Shown here piece after piece: positions 1-12,202 of a DNA stretch of 64,000 nucleotides. Made by a program: the position numbers and the translations under genes. The DNA is from Paramacrobiotus metropolitanus (taxonomy: Eukaryota; Tardigrada; Eutardigrada; Parachela; Macrobiotidae). Under the pieces are notes generated by a model. That model had not been told where the DNA came from and ran no database searches. It saw only the letters and a program-made list of their open reading frames with translations. How positions within the stretch are numbered: position 1 is the stretch's first letter; each line of letters opens with the position of its first letter. The stretch lies in contig NW_026570274.1 in the NCBI RefSeq assembly GCF_019649055.1, forward strand, positions 310,001 to 374,000. The letters are read 5' to 3'.

Positions 1-33
1 AAACTCATTCTGTCAGAACCCAAAACACTTGTC

Positions 34-262
34 TTATTTAGAAAGGACAGGAATAACATCCGGTTGCTCCAGGAAATTTCCAAATCTACACTTTTCGCGC
101 TTAAGCAAATTCTGCTTGAGCAAACCATCCAACTTCCTCATAGACACCACAAAACTGAGAGCAGCGTTGGATTCCACTATAAAAGCGACTTCCGTGCCTT
201 TATGAATATACCTGTTATATACAAAACGATCAGCCTCTGCTGGCGCGTCTACCATACATAAA
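34..262 (-). CDS. possible terminal exon, unknown protein
   Basis: A minus-strand reading frame of 73 codons ends at a TAA at 34-36. An acceptor-like CAG lies inside it near 217, so the true coding part may begin there. The residues look protein-like (KGTEVAFIVESNAALSFV) but I recognise no family. It could be the last exon of a gene that starts to the right, or a chance frame, since the plus strand is also open here. Confidence 0.2.
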
Positions 263-484
263 CTTAAATCTTATTGTCCACTTTCAGGATAGCTTCACAC
301 TGCTAAAAGTTTTCTTACTTGCAACCTGCCTTTGAACGAGAAAACAATGTCTTGCAGTGAAATTTTAATATTCTATGCGAGTTTGCATTCATTGTAAGCG
401 CAATCTTTCATTTAAAATTATTCCAAGCATCGCACTATAACGGGCCTTTCTGTGGAAAATGTTTGGAATTTTTGATTTTTTATA

Positions 485-724
485 GTGCACTGTAAAAATG
501 GAATCTGGTGTACGTACAACAGAGTGGGATACCTGGAGGGGATCGGGGAGCCGTCATCAGTGTTCATCCATGCTGATCGACCCAATCTAACCGCCGAAAG
601 AATTCAGGCAGAAGCAGAAGCCACAACCATCGATCTTATAGCGGATATTGTATTGCCGGCGTATGGGGCAACCCCTGACACTGAGCAATGGCGTCACAAT
701 ACGGACGAAACCACTCCCGTATGA
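485..724 (+). CDS. possible 3' exon, unknown protein
   Basis: An open frame of 79 codons begins directly after a pyrimidine-rich stretch and TATAG acceptor at 475-484. It is more GC-rich than its flanks and ends in TGA. The peptide contains an acidic, alanine-rich stretch (ERIQAEAEATTIDLIADIVL). No family is recognised and no upstream exon was found. The stretch 725-1,680 after it is AT-rich and shows only short chance frames. Confidence 0.2.
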   Translation: MHCKNGIWCTYNRVGYLEGIGEPSSVFIHADRPNLTAERIQAEAEATTIDLIADIVLPAYGATPDTEQWRHNTDETTPV

Positions 725-1680
725 ACAACGCCGTTCGTACCTGCGGGCCCATTAAGATGACGACCACGGTATCATCAGAGAGCTTTGCCGCCAGGGGTTA
801 CTCTCATTTTGTATTAGCAGAGTCAACAACCAACAAACAGCCTATATCAACAAACTGCACTGCGTGCGTGCATTAAACTTGTTTGCTTGCGTTTAAGAAA
901 AACTCTACAAATGTAGCTGTGTTGGAGAATTATGCACAAACTGTTTGGAAACCGTCATGACATTAAAGACCAAATTTATAAATTTATTAGTACTAGTATT
1001 ATGCTACGTATTAATAATTTATATCATGTGGACAAAGTGCGCTTCGTGCTTTCCGTGGCTCACAACAGCAAACCGGCGTCAGAAACCGGTTTTGTATGTA
1101 CTATGTATATATAATTATTGCGTATAGCTGCCCGCCACGCAGGATAAATACTGCGCCACACATGTGGAAAACACAACGGAATTTATTCCATTCCAACATT
1201 TTTCTGGCCAGATAAGTTTTTTCCATCGTTAACATTTTTGTGGACGGGAAAGCTGATTTCGCAAAAGGTTGTGAATTCACATAATTTTCGCAATTTTTTT
1301 ACTTTGTAGTTATACTTCAGCTCACCAGCATTCTGCAGAACCGTTAGAAATTTCTGTGCACGGAAAATCGGTCAACTTCCTGCTGATAATGCATCGGTGT
1401 AAGCGCTTTTCCCAGGAATACTGTACAACCGGCTCGTGTCAGAACGAAAACACTTGTACTTTTCACCGAACATAAGCTGTCTACGACGCTTTTTTTCGTC
1501 GGAAACTCGCTTATAAAGTGGTGCATGTCCTATTATCTTGCTTATTCAAAATTTCTGTGAAAGTCTAATTTGGATAAACGTGACTTGACGCAATCAGTGA
1601 TCAGCCGTATTAGCTTATTTATCCGTATTAGCTTATTTTTCACCATCAGTTATCGTGCGACGAAGTTATTAGTTGCTAAA

Positions 1681-2088
1681 ATGGCGTATCGCGGTGCGTT
1701 AACGTTAGCAATGCTTCTTCTGTCTACGGTAAGAATAATCGACACGTCATCCTTGTTTGAGTCGAGAATATCGTAGTTGCGTTCAATATGCAATAAAAGA
1801 TAGTTTCTGTAGTCGGTAGTTGAAATGCGCCCTTATAAAGTTGTGGAAAGGAAGTTCAAGATTACGCTGGACTTTGAGAACTCCGGCCAAACGGAAGTGC
1901 CAGCAGCAGCAGCACGGCTGATCCAAGTCCGACATCCATTACACGGCTCACACCGACCTGGACCGTGGTTTTTGGGTACAACTGCGACGGATTCCCCTTT
2001 AATGACTACCACCACCGTTGACCCGGGTGCAACGACAACGTCGTTTGAAGAGGGTTGGTGGCTAGAAGTATCCAATTTCCCTGGATAA
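1681..2088 (+). CDS. small secreted protein, two exons
   Basis: Exon 1 (1,681-1,728) encodes MAYRGALTLAMLLLST, a typical hydrophobic signal-peptide core, and ends at the donor GTAAGA. Exon 2 starts at 1,813 after the acceptor TTTCTGTAG and continues in the same frame to TAA at 2,086-2,088. The mature part is about 90 residues. It has a basic N-terminal segment, a Thr-rich stretch (TTTTVDPGATTTS) suited to O-glycosylation, and the tail WWLEVSNFPG. There are no cysteines forming a recognisable toxin or hormone scaffold. I infer a secreted or cuticular peptide; the family is unknown. The intron is 84 bp, in line with other host introns here. Confidence 0.5.
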
Positions 2089-3008
2089 CCATTTTTTTTT
2101 GCGAAATGGAGAAATTGATTCTTCACACAAACGTTGATTACCCTGTTTTATATATGCACGCGGAGAGCGCTCTGCTGAATTAAGAGAGCGATAGCAATAG
2201 ATAACTGAAATCATTGCGATGGTTGCAAGCGCAAAAGTATTGTTTGCCCCACGTGACTGTGTTTTAACGTTCCGTACTTGATATTTTATTTATGTTACTG
2301 TGTTTTTGCCTTCCATTAATAATTTTTCCGCGTGTTGATATCCGCGTTTTATAAACCGTTTGAAATCCAGCGCAATACAAACAGAAAGTAGCAAATTGTA
2401 GGTTTCGGTGCCGAACTTGAACTGGAATAAAGCATGCTGCTGGTTCTGGACGTTTTTAAGCACTTGTTTGCGATGTCCGACCCTCAGTCCATTTATTTTG
2501 TGAAGTGGCTGAGAGAAAAGAAGCTGCTTATCGAGCAGACTTTCATTGACCTAAATGCCGTTTTCAAATGATAATTATGATTTCGCTATTTTCAAATGAA
2601 TAATAATAATAATAATTTCGTGGAGCTTCGAAGACGCTTTTCAGAGTAAATAACTGTCGGCCATGAAACTAATCCTCTGCCGAGGTGCGGTAATACTTAT
2701 ACGTACATAAATAGGGTGACATACATGATACGCAAGCCGGTTTTGCCAGTTTTCGTTTCTTCGTCCAAACCATGATACTCAAATAAAAGTTATTAAAAAA
2801 GCATAAGAGTAATGTAAATCAATTCAAAAGAGAAAAAAACACGACTCCGAATTTTTGTATAGGAGTCAACGTTAGAGCTCCTGAAAAGTTCGAATAATAA
2901 TGATGTCGATTTGCTGAACCATCAGCGCAGTGCAAACATTGAACGCAAAATAGAAAACTGAAGTACTTAAAAACAGGCTGTGTTTTAATGGCAGAACCGA
3001 AAGTAACT

Positions 3009-3962
3009 TCAGATTGTTGCTCGTAAATCTCTAACACTAATGAAAATAATGACTGGATCGAATGTTCCGCTGGTCTCCATCAGCCAATGTCCAAACTGGT
3101 AAAATTCATCCGGTAGATTGTAGTGACCAAATTCGTCAGCCAGATAAACCAACGATGACGGTGTCCAGCAGATCGTGGCATTGATCGTTAATGAAGTCAG
3201 CACAATGAAGGGCGTGTAACGTTCTTGATACCGTGCTCGTGTCGTCGTCTCGTCGCTGTTCGGTTGCGACCGGTTCGGGTCATCCGATGCGGCTGGTTCA
3301 CCGGTCCGTACGCGTCGTCTGGCAACTACTTTCCATAATAAATACGGATACGCTGCGATGATAAAAATCACGGTGAAATCCACCATGACAATCTCGTAGA
3401 TTTGCGCGTACAGCAGTTGTTGATCGAATTCAAGCGGCAACCATTGGTTGCGCCGGACAAACGGTACCACAGCGCGTCGATAATCTCAAAGGGCAGCCTG
3501 GCAGCGTGCACAAAAATCCACATTCCCACGCACAGCATGATGGCCACCAAACGTGAGTGTTTTTTATGATAGTGTGCCGGGACGGTTAACGCCCAGATAC
3601 GGTTGCTGGTGATAAACACTTGCGCCCAGGTCATGCAGCTGGCCGGGTTGTTCAGCGAATGCCTACAGGTACATCTCGCACAGAACGGGACCGGACCACC
3701 AATTCCGTTTCATCCAGATAATTACGTCGTAGAATTCAGAGCAAATCAGATACGCAATGTTGGAGAGCAGGAGGTTCATTAAGTAGACATTAAACGCTGT
3801 CCGCAACGTGCGTTGGGTTAACAGCGTCAGTAACACCGCGACATTCAGCATAAACGTTGTGCTGCCGGTAAAAAGTTTAAACCCCGCAACAAAGTTCCAG
3901 CGGATATTCGTTAAGTTCCCGTCAAATGAGAGAATGGTTTCATTTCCCGTCAGATTTGCCAT
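3009..3962 (-). pseudogene. rhodopsin-like GPCR, broken by two frameshifts
   Basis: Three overlapping minus-strand frames together cover one seven-helix receptor. 3,962-3,663 holds an N-terminus with three N-glycosylation sites, TM1, TM2 and the start of ECL1 with the conserved Cys before TM3 (GPVLCEMYL). 3,634-3,368 holds TM3 with NRIWAL in the DRY position, then TM4. 3,470-3,009 holds TM5, a basic third intracellular loop, TM6 with CWTP, and TM7 with DPVIIF. One-base frame changes fall near 3,655 and 3,475. Neither has splice borders with room for an intron, so this is a pseudogene or two assembly indels. The NRxWA motif is shared with the GPCR fragment at 24,813-25,357, which suggests a lineage-specific receptor family. 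The ligand is unknown. Confidence 0.7.
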
Positions 3963-6376
3963 GGTGGTCTTTGTGCTAATCTCTGCATTAGAGAAGCACA
4001 GAAATTCCTTAACAAAATAAAGGCTTCACCAGCTTTCGTGCTGTTTCTGCTGCCTATATAATGCAGTTTTGCACTTGCACGTGTGATTTCTTGTTTCGTG
4101 AGAAAGCGGAAATTCTGCCGTTCCAGTGAACCATTTTGTTCCCGCACGTATACGGAACCAGGCTCCGCCGACATTGTCAGCACTTAGCAGCGCAGGCGGG
4201 TCGCTTAGCGCTGCATCTGTGGTAATGCAGTTTCAGCACCGGATGGTAATCTTCTGTAATAGGTTTCTTTTCTTACACTTCAGCTAACTTTATTGTTACA
4301 TCCACAAAAATTCTTTATTAATTCGTTACCAGAGCGCACCAGGCAAGCAATGACCTTAATCGGATCTAGAATTCCTTGGTATTATTTTCGTTTATAATTG
4401 CGTAGTTATATATTCGAACTGATTTCCGTTAATTTAATTTACCTCTAAACAGTAATAACAGTCAAGATTTTGCTCTACATTCACATGACATATCATACGT
4501 TTACTTCATTTGAATGTATTACAATGTCATGAACAAATTCACATGTAATACAGTACTATCTGAACCGTACATAATTGGCTTTATGGTTATTCTAAAACCA
4601 GTGGCAACTGGCACATAGATTGTCATAGAAAGCAGGTATCTAATCTCATGGAAAGCAGGTATCACATAGCAGGTATCTAATCTCATGGAAAATATTTACG
4701 CCATGTAAATGGCAGAAAAAAATTATATAATTTCTTAATTTGTGATTTATAAAATCCATACTTTGTGGAACGCAAGAAACCGTGAATCTTTAACTATGGC
4801 AACGCTGTATAATGATAAAAACAATGGCGTTTTAGTTCTTTGAAATGACAGGCTTACAAATTTTGATTACGAAAAGCTGGAACAAATGGTGTATGGCAGA
4901 ATCTGCACGCGTACACGCATTTGGACGGTACTGGTGTGTCAATCGGCGAATATCATTCTATAACCCAGGCGGATAATGAGTTTGCTGACTGTTTTACTAA
5001 AAGGCCCAAGCAAATTATCATTTTCTTTAATTCCGATTAAAGCTATGATCACCGAGGATTGCTTTCAAATGCTTGCTGCCTTTTAAATACCGGTTGCTAC
5101 GTGTACGTACTAAAGAATCGGACATTCCTATAAATGATGTTTGAAACCCTGAAAATTTTTACCATATCTTTAATCGCCGTTTTGTTAAAGCATACGAATT
5201 CAGTTATGGGTCCGATATATATATATATTAGAAAACAACTGGGAATCGCTCAACCGCAGTCTTGCTGTCCATAAAGCATTAGGAGAAGCCATTGCGGAAA
5301 TTATTAGACCAAATTGGTGCAGTTCAAATTCTGCTTAGGATTCCAGTATATGAGCTAGATAGCCGGTTCGACAAATTATTATCTTGCCGCAGCTTTTTTA
5401 GCAGCCACAGTTATCTATGATCTGGCGGATACTATTTTCCTTAAAACACGCGCTGTTTTTATTTTGGCGGCTTTTATGCTGCCTTCGTTAAACTGCCAAC
5501 TGCCATGAACATGTCGGTTAATTTAAACAACAAAGTTGTTATTTTTCCAGATAGCAACGGTGCTCTTCTCTAACGTCATGCTGTTTCCTGAATTCTGTCA
5601 CGAAAGCCTGGCATCCAAAAAGGAGTGGTTTGTGGGAAAATTCATGGAAACATTGATAAATGAGTCAGCGACCGCAGTTCCCTATATTTACCTTTCTAAC
5701 TTTCAAATCCTCTGTGAAATGCGTTGTATTTACATCTCTGGTGCAATGCTATAAAGTTTAAAGCACGTACAGTATATTGCAGCGGCACAGTCCAACAGAA
5801 TTTTACCATATGGCATACAGATACTCTGGTTTTAGTTTTTCCAGTTTATTTCTCCCAGTGGTACATATCTAAGTCTTTCGTTTTCTGACTTTTGAATGGC
5901 ACATAATACATTATATACAGTAACAGATCTTGAAGTCATTGAAATTTTTTTTTGTATTCTGCATTGCAGAAAGCTAAACAGTGTGAAAAAAGTGCAGTAA
6001 CTGTTGGCCGATTTCATCTTGCTGAAAAGATGGACTGCAGCAAACTACTCTAGTTCAAACGACAGCTGCCGGTAGTGTAGTAGTACGAGTAGATTATTGA
6101 GTAATACTGTACAAGCAGCAAACGAAAACCAAATGCAGATGCTGAGGTATCGGAAAAACTACGGTCTACAAAAGTTCGCAATTTGGTGCTCGTAAAGTGC
6201 ACCTACACATTGCATGTGCATGGTAATACTTATACAGTATGTGAGCTCGCCCAAATCTCATCGGACTGTTGCGTTATTACACTTGCAGGCCACTTTTGGA
6301 TTGTTACTAGCGTACTCAGCAAACAACAGTACGTAGCTAACGACTCCGGCTAGTATCTGGTCAAAAGAAAGGCAAA
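3963..6376. other. intergenic region with short tandem repeat
   Basis: AT-rich DNA with no convincing gene. Around 4,618-4,690 a short unit resembling GCAGGTATCTAATCTCATGG recurs imperfectly two to three times. A frame at 5,551-5,754 follows an acceptor-like TTTTTCCAG and could be an isolated exon, but I cannot link it to anything. Confidence 0.3.
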
Positions 6377-7511
6377 TTAAGTACACATGAAAGATTCTAT
6401 AATTTTAATACCGTTTGAACTTACTGCTATTGCCGATTCCCGGTTGATGACTACGTTTCCTATCGTGAGCACCTTTGCTTTGACACGGACCTTTGCCTTC
6501 CGATTTCCAAGCTGTGCATATGGACTGTCCTCAAGCGATTCCAACAGTAAAAAGCTCTTAAAGAGACGAACAAAAAAATAAAGGACAAATGTCTATTGCG
6601 CATCATAGTTCATACTGTACCTCTTCCGTAAGAATAGAAGTGACAGTTAAATCAGCAGCAAACAGTAGGAAACTGTATCCAACACGCAGAATGGCCCCAG
6701 CATTTTCGTAAAGACTTTTTGTCAGCGCAAGTTGCAGCGCGAGTCCGGATGTACCATGCAAAGTGACTCCAGTTAGATTTACCAGCAGAAAAAAATTGAT
6801 TACCGAATAGCACCGGTCCAAATTTTCTATCGTTTTCCACAAATCTGCGATCTCGTCGTGTACTTCCAAAAAGTCCTTGTGACTGGTGACCTTTGTTACC
6901 GACGCCTTCAAATGGTGCATAACAATGGCTACAATTCCAGTTAATGCCACAATGAAGCCATGCATTGCCGTTCGCCCCAATAAATCCAAGTGATAAAAAA
7001 CGGAGATGAAAACCGTCATGATCCGCAGCGATTGATTAGAAAGCTCTTGAATGTAACGCATGCGGCTGAGAGTGTCCATCGTATATTGAAAATTCCATTG
7101 CACTCCTACGCTTAATCCAACGAAGGCCAACAAAAATGTACCCCACAGTAGCGCTGTCAGTGCCGTAGACAGCTTGCTGCGAAAGGTCATGTGTTTGCTG
7201 AACATATCCAACGTTTGCAAAGACGATATAACCATACCACTGTGTTTCCAAGAAAGAGTATAATAGAGTATTCCGGAGAAGTAGTCCATGATTCCCACAG
7301 CATACATGGCCAATAATGCCACGCTGGGCGGTTCGTCGGAAATGGACGTGTTGTAGTATTCGTAATAGTACGCGCCTTGTAATGCTGTCTGCGCTGCTGC
7401 GTAAATAATAAAAATCGTTAGAGAAGGCCAGCGAAAATCGTCATAGTGAAACAATCCCGTCAAATAGAGCGTTAACAGCCATGGCTTACATACGGTTTTA
7501 ATAAAAGCCAT
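6377..7511 (-). CDS. gustatory-receptor-like seven-helix membrane protein
   Basis: Exon 1 runs 7,511-6,621 (297 codons) and ends GAG at the donor GTACAG. A 64-bp intron (6,620-6,557) leads to exon 2 (6,556-6,377), which stays in frame and ends TAA. The total is about 356 residues. Exon 1 has at least six hydrophobic segments, a short cytosolic-looking N-terminus, and a long loop (residues about 205-230) before the last helices, which is the insect gustatory/7tm_7 layout. Exon 2 carries a GNVVINRE motif in the position where these receptors have a conserved F/N-I-x-R stretch before the last helix. It lacks GPCR hallmarks (DRY, NPxxY). Assignment rests on topology and the C-terminal motif only; another multipass family remains possible. 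Expected at the membrane of chemosensory cells if correct. Confidence 0.5.
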
Positions 7512-8079
7512 TTTTATTTATCCTTAATCAAAGCTAACGGTAAGCCTTGAGTTAACGTTAATCATAGCAAAGCACGAAGCATAACGTGATCGATACACGG
7601 CTAATCCACAGTGGTTGTATAATATACAGATACCAGTAAATATCGAAAAGCGGAGCAGCAGTCCATGCATTGTAATTGTGGTCGTAGTTCTACAACAGTG
7701 CTTTCGGGAAATTTGTACCGATGGTGACTCCCAAGGGAATGCTACTCCACTTTGCTAAAGTTTGTTTACAATCAGCAATACAGCAAAGGTAGGTAAATCG
7801 ACTACGCTTATGACAAAGCAGTGTTACTTACAACAGATTAGAACTGTTCGGCGAACAAAAATTTACTACACTTCGATGTTTTTTTGCGTTCCGGACAAAC
7901 AGGGCAAACACTATACATAACCAGCAAAAGATTCAATAGCAATACCAAACCGTACGTGACCGCAGCAAATGGCTCGTAAATCAGTTACAATTCAAAAAGT
8001 ACAAAATTAAATTAAGCACCACGATCGAAAATAATGAAAAACTGGAATTAGTGAAACATTAATCAGATGTTTATGTAAG
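7512..8079. other. upstream region of the receptor, no gene seen
   Basis: AT-rich sequence 5' of the gustatory-like receptor. It presumably contains its promoter, but no clear TATA or start signal could be singled out. Only short chance frames are present. Confidence 0.3.
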
Positions 8080-8502
8080 TACTGTATCCGCCCGATAGAC
8101 TTGCACCACAGTCAGGTCTGGGCGCTGCTTTCACCCTGCCGGGTATTTAGCACGAGTCCTCCTCCCACCGGGTGGCACACAAATTGCATTTCAGATTTTA
8201 ATGTTTTAAAGCCATCTGAATTGTAAATTCCCTGCCCGTGCCAGGGGGCAGGGGCACCCCAAAAACCACAACAAACCAATATTACAAAGCAATTTTAGAG
8301 CTCTAAAATTTGTGGTTTCTTTAACTTTCTATTGCCAATACGTAACAAAAATTTTTATCTATTCCAGAACAGTTCGTTAAGCAATAGCTTGAATTAGAAC
8401 CAGAACACCAAATATTTGTGCAGGGAGCAAAGTGTGTATATTCAGCTTGAATTTTTCCGTATACCAGACTCTGTGGTGCAAGTCTATCGGGCGGATACAG
8501 TA
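8080..8502. mobile_element. MITE-like element with 32-bp terminal inverted repeats
   Basis: A 32-bp sequence beginning TACTGTATCCGC at 8,080-8,111 recurs exactly inverted at 8,471-8,502. The 423-bp span has no transposase frame; the minus-strand ORFs at its right end have no family resemblance. This is the structure of a non-autonomous DNA transposon. The interior has a short GC-rich patch (CCACCGGGTGGCAC) near 8,164. No convincing target-site duplication is visible at the outer edges. Confidence 0.6.
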
Positions 8503-8945
8503 TCTTTCGTAACAACAGCTGTTGCAAGGAAACCAAGACACAATTGTAATTGGCATCCTAATTATATATATTGGTTTGGTAATTAGCTCCAATGATGATT
8601 CTTGCCAGGATGGCGCCCTGTAACGGTTGGGAGTTGGGAGCGCCTAAGGTGCGACGGGAAGTCACTGTGGGCCCATAGAAATTAGTGCTTATCCCGGCAC
8701 TTTTTTAACAGCGCGCTTTCGCAAACTGTTGTTTTTTAAATCGGCAGATACATGAAAATTTACAGAAAGCCATCCTCTGCAAAACAGGAAAAATTTTTTG
8801 ATAAAAATGCTTAAGTACTCTTAAATTAAGCGGTAGATCTATGGCCACGGTATTGCTCTATCGCCTTAAATTTTAGCAGACGACCAGAAACAGAGCGCAT
8901 GCGTAGTTCTCCTGTTGCCGCACTCTAAAATCCCTGTTTGTTAGT

Positions 8946-9485
8946 GACGTCTGTAACCGACCAAAACGTCCGGACGACCAAGACGTCCGGCGGACGTTTT
9001 AGTCGTTAAACCGACCAAACCGTCCAGGGGGTCAAAAAAACGTCCGCCGTAAATTTTGCCCACTCAAAAATTTTTGCATTCTCGATGTGACCTGAAGTTT
9101 CTGAGAGCGTCTCAGCCCGGACACTTTGGTCGGAGCAATATTTCAGCCCGGACACTTTGGTCTGAAAGTGACCGGGCTGAAAGTGACCGGGCTGAAATAG
9201 TGCTCTGACCAAAGTGTCCGGGCTGAAATAGTGCTCCGACCAAAGAGTCCGGGTCCGAATAATGCTCCGACCAAAGTGTCCGGGCTGAAATATTGCTCCG
9301 ACCAAAGTGTCCGGGCTGAGACGCTCTCAGAAACTTCAGGTCACATCGAGAATGCAAAAATTTTTGAGTGGGCAAAATTTACGGCGGACGTTTTTTTGAC
9401 CCCCTGGACGGTTTGGTCGGTTTAACGACTAAAACGTCCGCCGGACGTCTTGGTCGTCCGGACGTTTTGGTCGGTTACAGACGTC
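8946..9485. mobile_element. foldback element with 217-bp inverted arms
   Basis: The arms 8,946-9,162 and 9,269-9,485 are near-perfect inverted copies starting GACGTCTGTAACC. They enclose a 106-bp loop made of direct repeats related to CCGACCAAAGTGTCCGGGCT; the same unit also forms the inner ends of the arms. It is much more GC-rich and CpG-rich than its surroundings. ORFs inside it are mirror translations of the arms and are not genes. It could extrude as a long cruciform. It is probably a foldback-type non-autonomous transposon. Confidence 0.75.
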
Positions 9486-11457
9486 AAAATGACACACTGC
9501 CAGTCTGCAGTCCAGGCGAGAATCACGAATTGGTTTAATTGCCCAGCCGATACCAAGTGACGTAAATTTTTGCCAGAATTCAAATAAACATTTTTCTTTA
9601 AAAATGGGAACATCAAATTATTGTAATAGGAGAGTGGGTAGGCTGATTTTTTATTTATTAACTCTATTTATGAAACAGATATGTACCGGTATGTACCGGT
9701 AATGGCACTTGCTGTAAACTTGTATTGAAACTGGATGTACTATGTAATAACAGATTACGCGAACTGGTGTTAAAGCGAGGCTTCTTAATCATCAGCTGCA
9801 TGCCCAGTATCGTAAAAGAAGTTAAGAACAAACCACAAAAACTTTCAATTTACAGCATTCTGAGCTTCGCGACCGAGAACTGAAATCCAGTCACAGCAGT
9901 AGTCTTCCTAAATGCTTTCGTCACATTTTTCGTTGCGTCCGTCAAAATGGCAGAATATGGACATAAACCTTGATGTCCATAAAATCTGAAGACCGTGATA
10001 AAAGCCGGCACTAAGATCCGGCTTACATCATGGACATGAGCAAAACGGCTTCCTGGTTATACTCGAAAATCAGTTTCGCCAAACCTCGAAATTCTAAAAA
10101 TGATTTCAACAGAAAATTACGACTGCTCTACTTCCTGTGGGGTGGGATACATTCCGGATATCTCCAACAGGCGATATTTATGTATTTTTGAACCTTTGGT
10201 TAATCATCCACTGCGCGTTCGGCTGACTGATAGTTTTACAACGATTTATTGCTTTTTTCGCTTGAATTCTACCTAATTCCGAAGATAAACCCTGCAGATC
10301 AACGTTTCACTCGTGTATTGCGTCCCAAAATTAGTATTTAAAATCTGGTCAAAATCAAATGTGCAGCTGCGTGGGAAATGGAAATTTATTATTTATAAAG
10401 TGGTCTTTCAAGTGTTTGCAGGTAATGAAGTACAAGCCCGTCCAACAATTCTGTGACCGCTGTAAGCGGGAATTTAAAGAAACGTGGGCTTGAGCCATTT
10501 AATGTGTTTCGACACGTCACGCCACATGAGTCTGCGTACTCAACGTAAATAAGCAATACCTGATGATTATTAATACCTGATAATATTAACTGTGGTGATG
10601 GCTTTGTCGGTGATTAATTGTGATCTATTACATTATTATTGGTTAAATATTGATAAATATATCTGCCACTACACTACGATGCGTATTTGCATTACTGTGC
10701 GCGGTTTATTTGGGCTGCGCTTACAGCGGTCAAAGAATTGTTGGACGGGCTTGTACAACTGTGCCAGAAAGCGCGCCAATAACATACGCAGTGTTTTGTA
10801 TGCTAATATACGGTAAACATGCAGAACTTCACGATCGTGAAGTTTAAAAAACAGAACTAGTTCTATTTCCCAAATTTGAAGAAAGAAGCCAGATTTTGAC
10901 GAACGTAACCTTGACGAAACTAACTTGCGGTAAGGTGACGTGTGTGTGGTTATACTACGTACCTCAGTCAGGGACACTGTGACGGAGATGTGAATGTAGA
11001 TCGCCGAAATAGCTGAGTTTCGCGAGATGTGACGATCTTAAGCCCGAGTAAAAATAGGCCTTAAAATAGCTACCAATACAACGCATGTGCAGAATATAAG
11101 CATAAGGCAGATGGCCAATGACGATCGGCAAATCGCAGAAGGGTATAAGCTTCTCAGTGTCTTACTATTATTTTTTCGGAATAACAAACTTGTTCTGCGG
11201 CGATTCGTTGAACTTGTACTTAGGTACTCGAACTGCACTGGATGTCATATCCTGTTCAACTATATTCTACTAGTACTAGTATCCGGTTAATCCGTTCAAA
11301 CTAAGTTCAACACAATTGATTTTCGCAGCTGAAATAATCGACCTTGCACTTGCTCGTTGCAACTTGTATGCACGGCTATGTCAACAATTCTTTCAGTCTG
11401 TTTTGTTTTCTGTCCACTCTTTTCTAGCCAGCTCGACTTAAAACTTTATGATATTAA
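9486..11457. other. intergenic, one dispersed inverted-repeat pair
   Basis: No gene is supported. A 39-bp sequence at 10,430-10,468 (starting GTACAAGCCCGTCC) is repeated inverted at 10,718-10,756 with one mismatch, 249 bp apart. It resembles the termini of another small non-autonomous element. Frames at 10,592-11,290 are chance. The doubled CTAGTACTAGTA near 11,270 is a simple palindrome. Confidence 0.4.
10430..10756. repeat. short element bounded by 39-bp inverted repeats
   Basis: The two 39-bp ends match inverted with a single difference. The AT-rich interior has no coding potential. Size and form suit a MITE. The flanks show no evident duplication, so element status is inferred from the inverted ends alone. 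Confidence 0.45.
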
Positions 11458-12202
11458 TGAAAGTGGCCTGCGACTGCCACACAGAAATGTGCCCATACGC
11501 GGCCACAACCAAACGATCTTTTATTGTATAACGAAGAGAAACAATAAAGGCACGAAGCCCGAGTGAAAACGCTATATCCCGGAAGGGAATACGGCGGCAA
11601 AAACAACCACGAGACGACACTGTGGACAATTCTGGAATTTATTCCAGAATTGAAAGCATGGAAAACCAATACTAAAAATGAAACAGCAAATCGACACGGC
11701 AGAATCGGTGCTGCCCCAACGCCCCAATCGTAACCGCTATCCTGGGCGGTGGCACCGATCGCTAAGCATGCACCGGGGCGGAACGGCCGAGGCCGCTCGA
11801 GGCTGCCACAAATCGCAAAACAGAACACAGTGTGAGCAAATTATGAGCGAAATGCGACCCAACCAGCGGCATATACACTATGGTTAACAATCAGAAAATC
11901 ACAAAAAATTGGCGAAAATCATGAGATCCATTCCTAGTGATGCGTTCCATTCCGGAGGCTTTGCTTTGTCCTACAACCACGACCTTATTCAGCAGCTTTA
12001 TCCGCACCCGCATCCGACAGCATATCAACGTCAGCGTCGGCGCCGGTAGTGTCAGGCACAGTTTCAGCTGCGGCGACTGCATTCAAAGCATCGCCTAGTA
12101 CCTCAGAAAGTGCTGGTCGCACCGGCAGCTGGTCAACTGTCTCGTGGAACACATCGGCTTCATCGCTTTGCGGCGCAATCGGCTTCTCTGGCGATCTACC
12201 CG
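11458..12202 (-). repeat. 3' LTR of the gypsy element
   Basis: This 745-bp repeat is about 96-97% identical by eye to 21,881-22,629. In element orientation it ends TTTCA and is followed by host sequence TTAATATC. The end of the element's third ORF (stop at 11,985) lies inside it, which is unusual for an LTR. The element-proximal border at about 12,202 is where similarity stops, not a clear TG terminus, so the full LTR could be longer with the right copy truncated. Confidence 0.7.

Noticed and set aside
9006-9425. ORFs of 64-99 codons in the foldback element
   Set aside because: They are translations of the palindromic repeat, seen similarly on both strands.
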